Under the pieces are notes generated by a model. That model was not told the DNA's origin. It worked only from the letters and a program-made list of their open reading frames with translations, and searched no databases. The position numbers were made by a program, and so were the translations under genes. From positions 1-64,000 of the forward strand of contig CAZEZP010000025.1 of the NCBI GenBank assembly GCA_964516435.1: a DNA stretch of 64,000 bases, written 5' to 3'. This document shows, one piece after another, positions 54,070-62,495 of this stretch (positions are counted from its first letter, which is position 1; each line of letters opens with the position of its first letter). Source of the DNA: HGW-17 sp964516435. GTDB lineage: Bacteria; Myxococcota_A; Polyangia; HGW-17.

Positions 54070-55008
54070 ATGAGCGAAAATTCGACGAAACCGGCCATTC
54101 TCGTGTGTGACAAGGACGTGATGACGCTGCGCCGCCTCGAGAAAATATTCTTTGCTGCCGGCCTTCGTTGCCAATCGAAAGAAACAGCGCCCGTACAGGC
54201 GGATTTCACCGAGGACGTCCGTCTGGTGCTGGTGGGGGAATCCTGGGTCAATGCCGCCCTGATTGCGGCGCCGGCCGACGTGCGTATCCTCGTGATGGCG
54301 GAAGAGGACATCGCCGGCGTGCTGGGCAATGCCGGCAAGGATGCCCGCATCGATCACGTGTTCGGTCGGAAATCCGGCTTCCCCCTTCGGGGATGGGAAT
54401 TTCTGCATGTGGTGCGGCGCCTCGTGAAAAATTACGATCTGGAAGGACTCAAACCTTTCCTGCACTGGGGCGCCCGCATGCACGAGACGCTGGTGACCTC
54501 CTCGGAGGATTTGCACCAGGTGGTGGAGTGGGTGCCCTCGTTCTGCGAAAAACTGGGAACTCCCCCCAAGGTGCAGGAGACCTTCGCAGAACTGACCCAC
54601 GAACTGCTCATGAACGCCGTCTACGACGCTCCCGTGGACGGCGAGGGAAAGCCGCTCTATGCGCACGACCGCAAGCAGGAAGTGCAACTCTCGCCGGAGC
54701 AGGCGGCATCGTTCTCTATCGGCACCGACGGGGACATGCTGGCCGTTTCGGTGCGCGACCCGTTCGGCCGCCTGAAGCGCCACCACGTGTTCGGCGGCAT
54801 GCACCGGGCGCTTTCCGCCAACGGCCAGATGGATACGCAGGGCGGCGGCGCCGGTCTGGGGATGATGTACATCTATCAGCACGGCGTGGCCAGTTTTTTC
54901 ACGATAAAGCCTGGAATCAGCACGGAAGTTACGGTACTTTACGACCTGAACCTGAACCGGCGTGAATTTTCCGTCATGCCGAGGTCCGTTCATTTCTTCG
55001 AGGAATGA
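54070..55008 (+). CDS. Pseudo-receiver fused to a HATPase (RsbW/histidine-kinase-like) domain
   Basis: A 312-residue cytoplasmic protein. Residues about 8-118 look like a response-regulator receiver (AILVCDKDVMTLRRLEKIFF), but the phospho-acceptor strand reads RLVLVGESW, with Gly-Glu where Asp is expected. Residues about 165-300 form a GHKL ATP-binding domain: N-box ELTHELLMNAVYDAP (Glu178, Asn182), G1 with Asp230 in VSVRDPFGR, and G2 QGGGAGLGMMYI. There is no His-kinase dimerisation domain. This is the composition of an anti-sigma/RsbW-type kinase fed by a dead receiver. It is followed 33 bases later by a STAS-like protein, the classical partner of such kinases. Confidence 0.75.
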   Translation: MSENSTKPAILVCDKDVMTLRRLEKIFFAAGLRCQSKETAPVQADFTEDVRLVLVGESWVNAALIAAPADVRILVMAEEDIAGVLGNAGKDARIDHVFGRKSGFPLRGWEFLHVVRRLVKNYDLEGLKPFLHWGARMHETLVTSSEDLHQVVEWVPSFCEKLGTPPKVQETFAELTHELLMNAVYDAPVDGEGKPLYAHDRKQEVQLSPEQAASFSIGTDGDMLAVSVRDPFGRLKRHHVFGGMHRALSANGQMDTQGGGAGLGMMYIYQHGVASFFTIKPGISTEVTVLYDLNLNRREFSVMPRSVHFFEE

Positions 55009-55041
55009 GGAACCGGCCCCCGGCCGGGGAGTGGAGACATC

Positions 55042-57234
55042 ATGGCTGAAGAACCCCGCTTGGACGTCCGCAAAATCGTGGAGGAAAAAATCATCGCCCT
55101 CCAGTTCAACGGCACCATCGACGAAGGCTTCAACGCCAAGCAGATTGCAGAGGGCATCAAGGATACGCTGATCCTCGACCTGTCGGGGGTCAAACGCATC
55201 AGTTCGTTCGGTATCCGGGAATGGCTGGAATTCCTGAAAATCGCGAACGAAAAATGCACCGCGATTTATTTCATCAAATGCCCTCCCCGCATCATCGATC
55301 AGTTCAACATGGTGGCCAACTTCGGCGGCAAGGGGCGCATCCTGAGTTTCTTCGCTCCCTACCACTGCGATTACTGCGAACGCGACGACAACATCCTGCT
55401 GGAAGTCGCCGACCATTACGATCTCATCAAGGACAGGAAGATTCCCGACCAGCCCTGTGAAAAATGCGGAAACGCCGAGTACCTCGACGAGGATCCGGAA
55501 ACCTTCCTGTCCTATCTGGCCTCGCAGGAGAAGCCGGAGCCCGAGCCCGAGGTGCTTTCCTTCCTGGCGCACCGCCTGCGCTACAAGGTTTCATCCAAGC
55601 GCCAGAAGCTCAAGATCGACAAGCATGTGGGCGAAGCCACCTACATGCGCTTCATCGGGGATCTCGATGGCTCGTTCCCTGGACGCAAGATCGCCGAGGG
55701 CGTCGAGGGCGTGGTGGTGATGGATCTGCACGGCATCGGCGAAATCCTCGACGAGGGCGCGGCCGCGTGGATCCAGATGATGCGCACCATGGAGCCCGTG
55801 GTCCAGACCATCTATCTGCTGGGTGTTCCCCATTCCTTCCTCGAAAAACTGCTCATTCCGGAAGCCATGGCGGGCGGCAAGGCGCGCATCGTGGATTTCT
55901 TCCTGCCGTACACCTGCTCGGCGTGCAACACCAGCACGGATTTGCGCGTTCCCGTGGACGAGCACTACGAGGTCCTCAAGTTCGCCACGGCGCCCGAACT
56001 GACCTGTCCGGACTGCAAGGGCAAAGCCTTCGCCCAGGCCGAGGAGGGGCTGCTGGCGAAACTGGCCGTCCTGCCCAAGCCCGATTTCGGGAAAAACCTG
56101 GTGAAGTTCGTGGAAAACGTCCGGGAGGAACTGCGCAAGGCCGCCGCCGCCGGTTCTGCCGCCGCGGCGCCCGCAGCGGAATCCGCGGCCGTGGGAAGCA
56201 GTTTGGTGGGGCTGGCCATAGCAGTGGTCCTCCTGGTGGTGGCCATGGGCTTCGGTGGGTGGTTCCTGTACAACAAAATCACGCACAAGGAAGTCTCCGA
56301 CGAGGTGGCCGTGGTCAAGGTGGCCTCCAGCGGCGACACGCGCCCCGAATGGGTCCAGGACAAGCCGGCCGTGGTCGAGAAGGATGGCAATCTCCACATC
56401 TTCACGGCCGTGCTGGACGCGGACGATGAGAAGGGCGGCGTGACCGATGCCGAAGGGTGGGCTTTCGACCTGCTCGTGGAGCACATCGGCAACCGCATCG
56501 CCGAAAAGGACGGCGTGTGGAAGGCCGTGGTGCGCGGACTGTACTACCAGCCCCGCGAGGATCTGCTCAACCGCTACAATTCGCTCGGAAAGAACCGCGA
56601 GCGCCAGCGGGACGTGATGAACCAGATCCGGGACATCCAGCGCGACATCGCAACTTCCTTCAAGATCGCCTACGGGCGTGAACTGAAAGCGAAAGAGACA
56701 TACTGGGAAAAATACGAGGAACGGCAGGGGAAACTGGTCCGCCGGGAGTTCTACAAGGTGTACATCCGCATGGAATTCCCCCTCAAGGCCGTGGACAACA
56801 TGATCGCTTCCATGTCCGAGCACAAGGAAGTGGAGGGCATGACGCTGGTGCGCTTCTTCCCTGGCCTGAACTGGGCCTTCCGCCAGACCGCCAAAGGACT
56901 GGTGGTGCTCTCCATGAAGACCGACAGCAAGTTCAACGCCCTGCTCAAGCCTTCCTGGGTCGTCACCCACGTGGGCAACAACGAACTGCAGGTGGCTTCG
57001 GACTTCGAGAAGTTTTTCGAGGCCGAGAAGAAGGTGGGCGAGGAGAAACGGGTCTGCGCGATTCCCATCACCTGCAAGTACTGGAAACCCGAGGAACGCA
57101 TCGTGCAGGGACACACGCCCAACTTCACGTGGCAATGTCCGAAGGATCCGGTCATCATCCGCACCCCGTCCAACAACACGCCTGGAACCGGTCCCGGATT
57201 CCAGGGCAACATCTGGGACGACCCCACCAAGTAG
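55042..57234 (+). CDS. Membrane protein with two STAS-like + zinc-ribbon repeats and a periplasmic domain
   Basis: A 730-residue protein. Two copies of a STAS-like domain (about 8-105 and 190-288) are each followed by a four-Cys site with identical spacing: Cys109/112/139/142 and Cys292/295/322/325. The first copy carries LDLSGVKRISSFGIREWLEF, the second VVVMDLHGIGEILDEGAAAW. Aligned without gaps to DSSG of SpoIIAA, the usual phospho-Ser position is Phe in copy 1 and Glu in copy 2. A single span (LVGLAIAVVLLVVAMGFGGW, about 388-410) leads to a periplasmic C-terminal domain of about 320 residues with no recognised fold. GGAG precedes the ATG. It is in one unit with the pseudo-receiver/ATPase. 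Role as a membrane partner-switch is inferred. Confidence 0.75.
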   Translation: MAEEPRLDVRKIVEEKIIALQFNGTIDEGFNAKQIAEGIKDTLILDLSGVKRISSFGIREWLEFLKIANEKCTAIYFIKCPPRIIDQFNMVANFGGKGRILSFFAPYHCDYCERDDNILLEVADHYDLIKDRKIPDQPCEKCGNAEYLDEDPETFLSYLASQEKPEPEPEVLSFLAHRLRYKVSSKRQKLKIDKHVGEATYMRFIGDLDGSFPGRKIAEGVEGVVVMDLHGIGEILDEGAAAWIQMMRTMEPVVQTIYLLGVPHSFLEKLLIPEAMAGGKARIVDFFLPYTCSACNTSTDLRVPVDEHYEVLKFATAPELTCPDCKGKAFAQAEEGLLAKLAVLPKPDFGKNLVKFVENVREELRKAAAAGSAAAAPAAESAAVGSSLVGLAIAVVLLVVAMGFGGWFLYNKITHKEVSDEVAVVKVASSGDTRPEWVQDKPAVVEKDGNLHIFTAVLDADDEKGGVTDAEGWAFDLLVEHIGNRIAEKDGVWKAVVRGLYYQPREDLLNRYNSLGKNRERQRDVMNQIRDIQRDIATSFKIAYGRELKAKETYWEKYEERQGKLVRREFYKVYIRMEFPLKAVDNMIASMSEHKEVEGMTLVRFFPGLNWAFRQTAKGLVVLSMKTDSKFNALLKPSWVVTHVGNNELQVASDFEKFFEAEKKVGEEKRVCAIPITCKYWKPEERIVQGHTPNFTWQCPKDPVIIRTPSNNTPGTGPGFQGNIWDDPTK

Positions 57235-57237
57235 AAC

Positions 57238-57256
57238 CACCGGCATGCGGCCGGTG
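57238..57256 (+). promoter_or_regulatory. Perfect 7-base hairpin between the STAS gene and murC
   Basis: CACCGGC (57238-57244) and GCCGGTG (57250-57256) enclose a 5-base loop, starting three bases after the STAS-gene stop. No T-run follows. It may protect or partly terminate the upstream message, or separate expression of the signalling module from murC. Confidence 0.5.
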
Positions 57257-57275
57257 TTCCAATGGAGACATTTTC

Positions 57276-58667
57276 ATGAAAGAACCTGGATTGCTGTTTC
57301 GGGAGCGCGTCCGCCGCATCCATTTCGTGGGCATCGGCGGCATCGGGATGAGCGGCATCGCGGAAATCTTCATCGACCTGGGGTATACCGTCACGGGCTC
57401 CGACCTGCGTGAGAATGAAAACATCGAACGCCTGCGCGCGCACGGTGCCGTCATCAACGTCGGGCACGATCCCGACGCCGTGGAAGGCGCCGACGTGGTG
57501 GTGTATTCCTCCGCCATCCGGCCGGAGAACCCGGAACTCATCCGCGCGCGCAACCTGGACATCCCGGTGATTCCGCGCGCCGAGATGCTGGCCGAACTGA
57601 TGCGCTTCGGCGACGGCATCGCCGTGGCGGGCACCCACGGAAAAACCACCACCACGTCCCTGTTCGCCACCCTGCTCGCCCCCCAGGACCCCACGGTGGT
57701 CATCGGCGGAAAACTCAATGCCATCGGCACCAATGCGCGCCGCGGCAGCGGCGGCCTGATCGTGGTGGAAGCCGACGAGAGCGACGGCTCGTTCCTGTTC
57801 CTGCGCCCGCTCATCACCTGCGTGACCAACATCGACGAGGAGCACATGGACCACTACGCTTCCATCGATGAAATCATGGACAGTTTCACGCAGTTCTGCT
57901 CCAGCATCCCGTTCTACGGATTCAACATCGTCTGCATCGACAACGAGAACTGCCGGGAACTGGTGGAACGCGTGCACCGGCGCAACATCACCTACGGGTT
58001 TTCGCGCCAGGCGCACTACCAGGCGGTCAATGTGCGCCTGGAAGGGCACGGCAGCCGCTACACGGTGGTCCGGCACGGAACCCCGGTGGGAGACGTGCGC
58101 ATCCACATGCTCGGCCGGCACAACGTGCTCAATTCCCTGGCGGCCGTGGTGCTGGGCATGGAAATGGGAATTCCATTTCCTGAAATCGCGGCGGCGCTGG
58201 AATCCTTCGAGGGCGTGGACCGGCGCTTTTCCATCCGCGGAGAAGCCGGCGGCGTGCTGGTGGTCGACGACTACGCCCACCACCCCACGGAAATCTCGGC
58301 CACCCTGTCAGCCGCCCGCCAGGGCTATCCGCAGCGCCGCCTGTGGGCCGTGCTCCAGCCGCACCGCTATACCCGCGTGCAGGCGCTGTTCACGGAATTC
58401 GGCCGTGCCTTCTTCGCCGCGGACGAAGTGGTCGTAACCGACATCTACGGCGCGGGCGAAGCCGCCATCGCAGGTGTCAACGCCCAGTCGCTGGCCGAAA
58501 GCATCAGCCGCCTGAGCAACAAGAAAGCGGTGGCGACCGGGGATCTCGATGCCACGCTCCATTATCTGGCTTCCCGGGTGGAGCCTGGCGACCTCGTGCT
58601 CATGCTGGGGGCGGGCTCCATCACGACCCTGGCCCGCAGGCTGGTGGAACGCCTGCGCACGCCATGA
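57276..58667 (+). CDS. murC: UDP-N-acetylmuramate--L-alanine ligase (MurC)
   Basis: A 463-residue cytoplasmic enzyme that joins L-alanine to UDP-MurNAc using ATP, the first peptide step of peptidoglycan precursors. The start MKEPGLLFRERVRRIHFVGI has GGAG upstream. Signatures include HFVGIGGIGMSGIAEI, the ATP loop GTHGKTTTTS (from residue 119), the VEADESDGSFL segment and VDDYAHHPTEI. Length is normal. It overlaps ftsQ by four bases. murB, which often sits between murC and ftsQ, is absent. Confidence 0.96.
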   Translation: MKEPGLLFRERVRRIHFVGIGGIGMSGIAEIFIDLGYTVTGSDLRENENIERLRAHGAVINVGHDPDAVEGADVVVYSSAIRPENPELIRARNLDIPVIPRAEMLAELMRFGDGIAVAGTHGKTTTTSLFATLLAPQDPTVVIGGKLNAIGTNARRGSGGLIVVEADESDGSFLFLRPLITCVTNIDEEHMDHYASIDEIMDSFTQFCSSIPFYGFNIVCIDNENCRELVERVHRRNITYGFSRQAHYQAVNVRLEGHGSRYTVVRHGTPVGDVRIHMLGRHNVLNSLAAVVLGMEMGIPFPEIAAALESFEGVDRRFSIRGEAGGVLVVDDYAHHPTEISATLSAARQGYPQRRLWAVLQPHRYTRVQALFTEFGRAFFAADEVVVTDIYGAGEAAIAGVNAQSLAESISRLSNKKAVATGDLDATLHYLASRVEPGDLVLMLGAGSITTLARRLVERLRTP

Positions 58668-59719
58668 GATTCGGCCGCAAGGAATCAGGAAAAACAAAAA
58701 AACGTCCGACCCGCGGCGTAGTGCCCGTGCGGCCCGTGTCCCGGCCGGATACGCAGCCGGAGGAAGCCAGCGCATCCCGGGAAGCGCCAGAGGAAAAAAC
58801 GGGTTCGGACTCCCCTTCCGGCCCCACCCGCATGGAACGCTTCCGCTCCACCCGCCTCTTCCGGTTTTTGGCTTCCCGGAGACTGCATTTCACGCTGGCG
58901 GGCGCTCTCTTCGCCGTGCTCGTGGCCTGGGGCTCGTGGGAAGCGTACCATTACCTGCACCACTCGCCGAATTTCGGCCTCAAGCATGTGGAAATCAGCC
59001 CGACCTTCCACGTGGACCGCGAAACGCTGCTCTCCATGGCCGGCCTGGAATACGGAAAGAACATCTTTTCCATCTCTCCCGCGCAGGTGCGGCGGCGAAT
59101 TCTTGCGCATCCCTGGGTACGCCGCGTGCAGGTGACGCGCAAACTCCCCGACACCGTGCAGATCGACGTGACAGAGCACGATGCCGCGGCCGTAGTAGCA
59201 TTCAGCGAAAAATCTGATTGCGCAGGACGGCCGGATTGTCCCCCGCCCGCCACGGCGTTCTACCTGGTGAACACGGATGCCGAACTATTCAAGCGTGCCA
59301 CGCCGCAGGAAATGCAGCAGAAGGTGATCATCAGCGGCATCGCGCGCGAGGACATCGGCAAAAATCCGCAGGGCGTGGCCCGCCTGCTGCGCCGAAGCCT
59401 CGACCTGGCGGAGTTGTGGGCCGAAAATCCCGCACGTCCCCCGCTGGGGGAGATACAGGTGGCCGACGACATCTTCATCCTGGTACTGCGGCATGTGCCC
59501 TGTGAAATCCATCTGGAACCATCGGATGCCCGCCGCCGTATGGAAATGCTGGATTCCCTCTGGGACCGGCTGGACCCGCCCCTGGAAAAGACCCGCATCA
59601 TCTACCTGGACGACCGCGAAAATCCCGGCCGGGTGGTGGTGATTCCGGAATCCACCGGCGACGCCACGCCCACGAATCCGGTGGAACCGCCCGTCCCCCC
59701 CATGCCGCCGGGCCCGTGA
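58664..59719 (+). CDS. ftsQ: Cell division protein FtsQ
   Basis: A 351-residue bitopic division protein. The ATG overlaps the murC stop (ATGA), which fixes the start at MRFGRKES. A Lys/Arg/Pro-rich cytoplasmic tail (1-70) precedes one span (LHFTLAGALFAVLVAWG, about 74-90) and a periplasmic POTRA domain: FGLKHVEISPTFHVDRETLL and RRRILAHPWVRRVQVTRKLP. The Pro-rich C-terminus is disordered. FtsQ links the divisome to septal cell-wall synthesis through FtsB/FtsL. The murC-ftsQ order is a dcw remnant. Confidence 0.93.
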   Translation: MRFGRKESGKTKKRPTRGVVPVRPVSRPDTQPEEASASREAPEEKTGSDSPSGPTRMERFRSTRLFRFLASRRLHFTLAGALFAVLVAWGSWEAYHYLHHSPNFGLKHVEISPTFHVDRETLLSMAGLEYGKNIFSISPAQVRRRILAHPWVRRVQVTRKLPDTVQIDVTEHDAAAVVAFSEKSDCAGRPDCPPPATAFYLVNTDAELFKRATPQEMQQKVIISGIAREDIGKNPQGVARLLRRSLDLAELWAENPARPPLGEIQVADDIFILVLRHVPCEIHLEPSDARRRMEMLDSLWDRLDPPLEKTRIIYLDDRENPGRVVVIPESTGDATPTNPVEPPVPPMPPGP

Positions 59720-59744
59720 TCCGGCGATGCGGAGATTCTCCATC

Positions 59745-59773
59745 TTGACAGGAAAGAATTTTTCTGCTAGATG
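59745..59773 (+). promoter_or_regulatory. Sigma-70-like promoter of the papain-like peptidase gene
   Basis: Consensus TTGACA (59745-59750), a 17-base spacer, TAGATG (59768-59773). It is just after the ftsQ stop. The predicted start is near 59780, with a leader of about 50 bases. Confidence 0.6.
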
Positions 59774-59833
59774 CCTGTGCTTTGGTGAGCGCATGATGTG
59801 CTTCACAAAAAATTTGCGACAATGAGGTGCAAA

Positions 59834-61807
59834 GTGAAAACGACACGGATGTTCCTGGCTTTCATGATGATGTTCGCGTTGTTCCTCCCGCAGTTCGGCT
59901 GCGAGGACGAGAAGAGCCTGCCGCTGGCCGATCCCAACGACAGCGAAGCGCCGCTGACCAGTGAAGCCGCCCTGTTCGACGGGGCGCCATCCAACGATCA
60001 ACTGCCCGAGGATGGCAAATTCGACGCTACGTATCCCGCCACGTTCGACCTGATCGCCACCCAGAGCCCGGTCAAGAGCCAGGGCAGCCGCGGCGTGTGC
60101 TCCATCTTCGCCACCGTGGCCCTGATGGAACACCTCTATATCAAGGAAGGCACCATCCGGAACCCGGACTTCTCGGAACAGTTCCTCCAGTGGTCCGTAA
60201 AGAAGGAAGTCGGCGCCTTCACCGATACCGAAGGCTCCTCGGCCCGTGAAAACCTGCAGGCCATTTCCCGCTACGGCATCGTGGAGGAAAGCGCATGGCC
60301 GTATCAGAGCCGTCCCTGGACGACCGCGGACGACCCGCGCTGTACGGGTGAAGAGGAAACCCGCCCCGTGGAATGCTTCACCAACGGCAATCCTCCGGAA
60401 TCCGCCATGAGCGCCACGCGCTTCAAGTTGCCCCCGGGCCGCTACGTCAACTCCAAGACCCGCTCCATCAAGGCGTTCCTCACCGAAAACCAGGCGGGCG
60501 TCATCGCGGGCATGACCTTCTTCTACCAGGCATGGAACCACCGCGGCAGCACGCTGCCGGTGAACTCCACCTACTGGAGCGAGGGCTACGTCACCTATCC
60601 AAACGACAAGGACAAGGAAGAAAGCCTCAAGAAGCGGGCCGGCCACGCCATCCTCATTATCGGCTGGGACGACAACCTGGAAGTCCCCATGCGCGACGGC
60701 GACGGCAACATCATCAAGGACGCCAACGGCAATCCCATGATGGAAAAGGGATTCTTCCTCTTCAAGAACTCCTGGGGCACCTCCGGCTTCGGCATCCGCA
60801 ACAAGTTCGGCGCCGGCTACGGCTGGTTGTCGTACCGCTACGTCGAGGAATACGCCACGGTGTACGGTTCCGGCGTACCCAAACTGGATCTCAAGGAAAC
60901 CTGCGACGACGGACGCGACAACGACTACGACGGCAAAATCGACTGCGATGACACGGACTGCGCCGAGAATGCCGCCTGCCGTCCTGCTGGCCTGGTGTTC
61001 TCCAACACCAATGGCGCCGCCATTCCCGACAACAACACGGCTGGACTCTCCTCCGTCATCACCGTGAACCAGCCCGGCACCGTGGGCCAACTGTTCGTGA
61101 CCGTGGACATCACGCACCCTTACATCGGGGATCTGACCGTGGCGCTCGTAGCTCCCGACGGCACCACCACCACGCTGCACAACCGCGAGGGCGGTTCCAG
61201 CGACGACATCAAGAAGACCTTCACCGTCACCCAGTTCACCGGCAAATCCATCCGCGGCGACTGGACGCTGCGCGTTTCCGACGGCGCCGCTTCCGATACG
61301 GGCCGGCTGAATTCCTGGAAACTCGAAATCATCCTGTCCGGAGAGGTTCCGCCGGAAGTGTGCGACGACGGCATCGACAATGACGGCAATGGCACCATCG
61401 ACTGCGCCGACGCCGCCTGCGAAAGCGATGCGGCCTGCGCTTCCGTGCAGAACGTGGATCTCTCCAACACCACGGCCGTGGCCATTCCCGACAACGACCC
61501 CACCGGCGTCGCTTCCATCATTTCCGTTCCCACGGGCGGGCATGTCGCCGGCATCACGGTGGATGTGAACATCACGCATACCTTCCGGCCGGACCTGGTG
61601 GTCAAACTGCGCGCGCCCAGCGGCACCGAGGCCGTCCTCTTCGACAACGACCAGGACTACGAGGAAAACCTGGTGCGCTCCTTCACGGTGACGAGCCTCA
61701 ACGGGCAGTCCGTGACCGGCGACTGGCGGCTCATCGTCATCGACCGCGCCGCCCGCGACACCGGCACGCTGAATTCCTGGCGCCTGCAAATCACCGTCAC
61801 ACCCTGA
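59834..61807 (+). CDS. Papain-like (C1) cysteine peptidase lipoprotein with MopE and P-domain repeats
   Basis: A 657-residue surface lipoprotein. I choose a GTG start (VKTTRMFLAFMMMFALFL) because GAGGTG lies just before it; ATG at 59822 and 59849 are alternatives. The lipobox is PQFGC. The peptidase covers about 50-350: Cys89 in QGSRGVCSIFATV, His271 in RAGHAILIIGWDD and Asn312 in FKNSWGTSGFG. Two copies follow of a short MopE-like loop (CDDGRDNDYDGKIDCDDTDC and CDDGIDNDGNGTIDCADAAC), each followed by a P/Homo-B domain (SVITVNQPGTVGQLFVTVDI and SIISVPTGGHVAGITVDVNI). P domains usually stabilise subtilisin-type proteases, so the pairing with C1 is unusual. Function: probably degradation of external protein. 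Confidence 0.85.
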   Translation: MKTTRMFLAFMMMFALFLPQFGCEDEKSLPLADPNDSEAPLTSEAALFDGAPSNDQLPEDGKFDATYPATFDLIATQSPVKSQGSRGVCSIFATVALMEHLYIKEGTIRNPDFSEQFLQWSVKKEVGAFTDTEGSSARENLQAISRYGIVEESAWPYQSRPWTTADDPRCTGEEETRPVECFTNGNPPESAMSATRFKLPPGRYVNSKTRSIKAFLTENQAGVIAGMTFFYQAWNHRGSTLPVNSTYWSEGYVTYPNDKDKEESLKKRAGHAILIIGWDDNLEVPMRDGDGNIIKDANGNPMMEKGFFLFKNSWGTSGFGIRNKFGAGYGWLSYRYVEEYATVYGSGVPKLDLKETCDDGRDNDYDGKIDCDDTDCAENAACRPAGLVFSNTNGAAIPDNNTAGLSSVITVNQPGTVGQLFVTVDITHPYIGDLTVALVAPDGTTTTLHNREGGSSDDIKKTFTVTQFTGKSIRGDWTLRVSDGAASDTGRLNSWKLEIILSGEVPPEVCDDGIDNDGNGTIDCADAACESDAACASVQNVDLSNTTAVAIPDNDPTGVASIISVPTGGHVAGITVDVNITHTFRPDLVVKLRAPSGTEAVLFDNDQDYEENLVRSFTVTSLNGQSVTGDWRLIVIDRAARDTGTLNSWRLQITVTP

Positions 61808-61907
61808 CGCGCTTTCGACCTCAGTTCGTTTTTTTCTGAAATTTTCGGATTTTCGACAGATTCGATCCTTTCCGGCCCGGCGTTTTCCGGGATTCCCTGC
61901 CCGCAGC

Positions 61908-61937
61908 TTGACAAAAAGCCTTGTCTGCACCTATTTT
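61908..61937 (+). promoter_or_regulatory. Sigma-70-like promoter of the small-protein/hutI operon
   Basis: Consensus TTGACA (61908-61913), an 18-base spacer, TATTTT (61932-61937). The predicted start is near 61944, with a leader of about 40 bases before the 69-residue gene, whose ATG is preceded by AGGAG. Confidence 0.5.
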
Positions 61938-61984
61938 TGCGGTAGCTGAAACGGGTGTGATGCCCGAAAAACAGGAGTCGATCG

Positions 61985-62194
61985 ATGGAACGTGTGGCCC
62001 GCCGATACATCCCCGAAAAAATGCTCTTCGATGTCCGCCTGATCGAGCGCAACCTGCGCGATGGATTCATCACCCGGAAAGAACTGGAAAAGCATCTGGA
62101 ATCCCTTCCGGATGCGGCCGATTCCTGCGTTCCCCTGGACACCAGGGCGCTGGGGCTCGTACCGGATCAGAACGAAGGCGGTCAGGACGCATGA
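61985..62194 (+). CDS. Small helical protein upstream of DUF1844 gene
   Basis: A 69-residue cytoplasmic protein (MERVARRYIPEKMLFDVRLI at the start, mostly one charged helical hairpin). AGGAG lies eight bases before the ATG. Its stop overlaps the next ATG by four bases (ATGA). No family is assigned, but the close coupling suggests a partner of the DUF1844 protein. Confidence 0.65.
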   Translation: MERVARRYIPEKMLFDVRLIERNLRDGFITRKELEKHLESLPDAADSCVPLDTRALGLVPDQNEGGQDA

Positions 62195-62472
62195 AGTGCA
62201 ACACGGACCTCTCCGATTCCCCCATCGATTTTTCCAGTTTCGTCATTTCCCTGTCCTCTTCCGTGCTCATCTCCCTGGGGGAGATCCCGCATCCGGACAC
62301 CAACGAAAAGACGGTGGACGTCTGTTTCGCCAAGCAGACCATCCAGATCCTGGAAATGCTGCAGGAAAAGACGCGGGGCAATCTCACTGAAGGCGAACAG
62401 GAGCTCATCGATTCCATCCTGTTCGACCTGCGTTTCAAGTATGTCCAGTTCATAAACAAGAATCCACAATGA
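62191..62472 (+). CDS. DUF1844 family protein
   Basis: A 93-residue cytoplasmic protein. FSSFVISLSSSVLISLGEIP, the KQTIQILEMLQEKTRGNLTE stretch and LIDSILFDLRFKYVQF are the conserved DUF1844 segments. The family is widespread in Myxococcota and relatives and has no established function. It overlaps the 69-residue gene and is 23 bases upstream of hutI, in one unit. Confidence 0.9.
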   Translation: MKCNTDLSDSPIDFSSFVISLSSSVLISLGEIPHPDTNEKTVDVCFAKQTIQILEMLQEKTRGNLTEGEQELIDSILFDLRFKYVQFINKNPQ

Positions 62473-62495
62473 CATCCATATCCTGAGGGGCAGCC

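Noticed and set aside
59285..61930. Antisense frame of about 881 codons opposite ftsQ and the C1 peptidase.
   Set aside because: It spans two real genes and an intergenic region with a promoter, and shows no domain.
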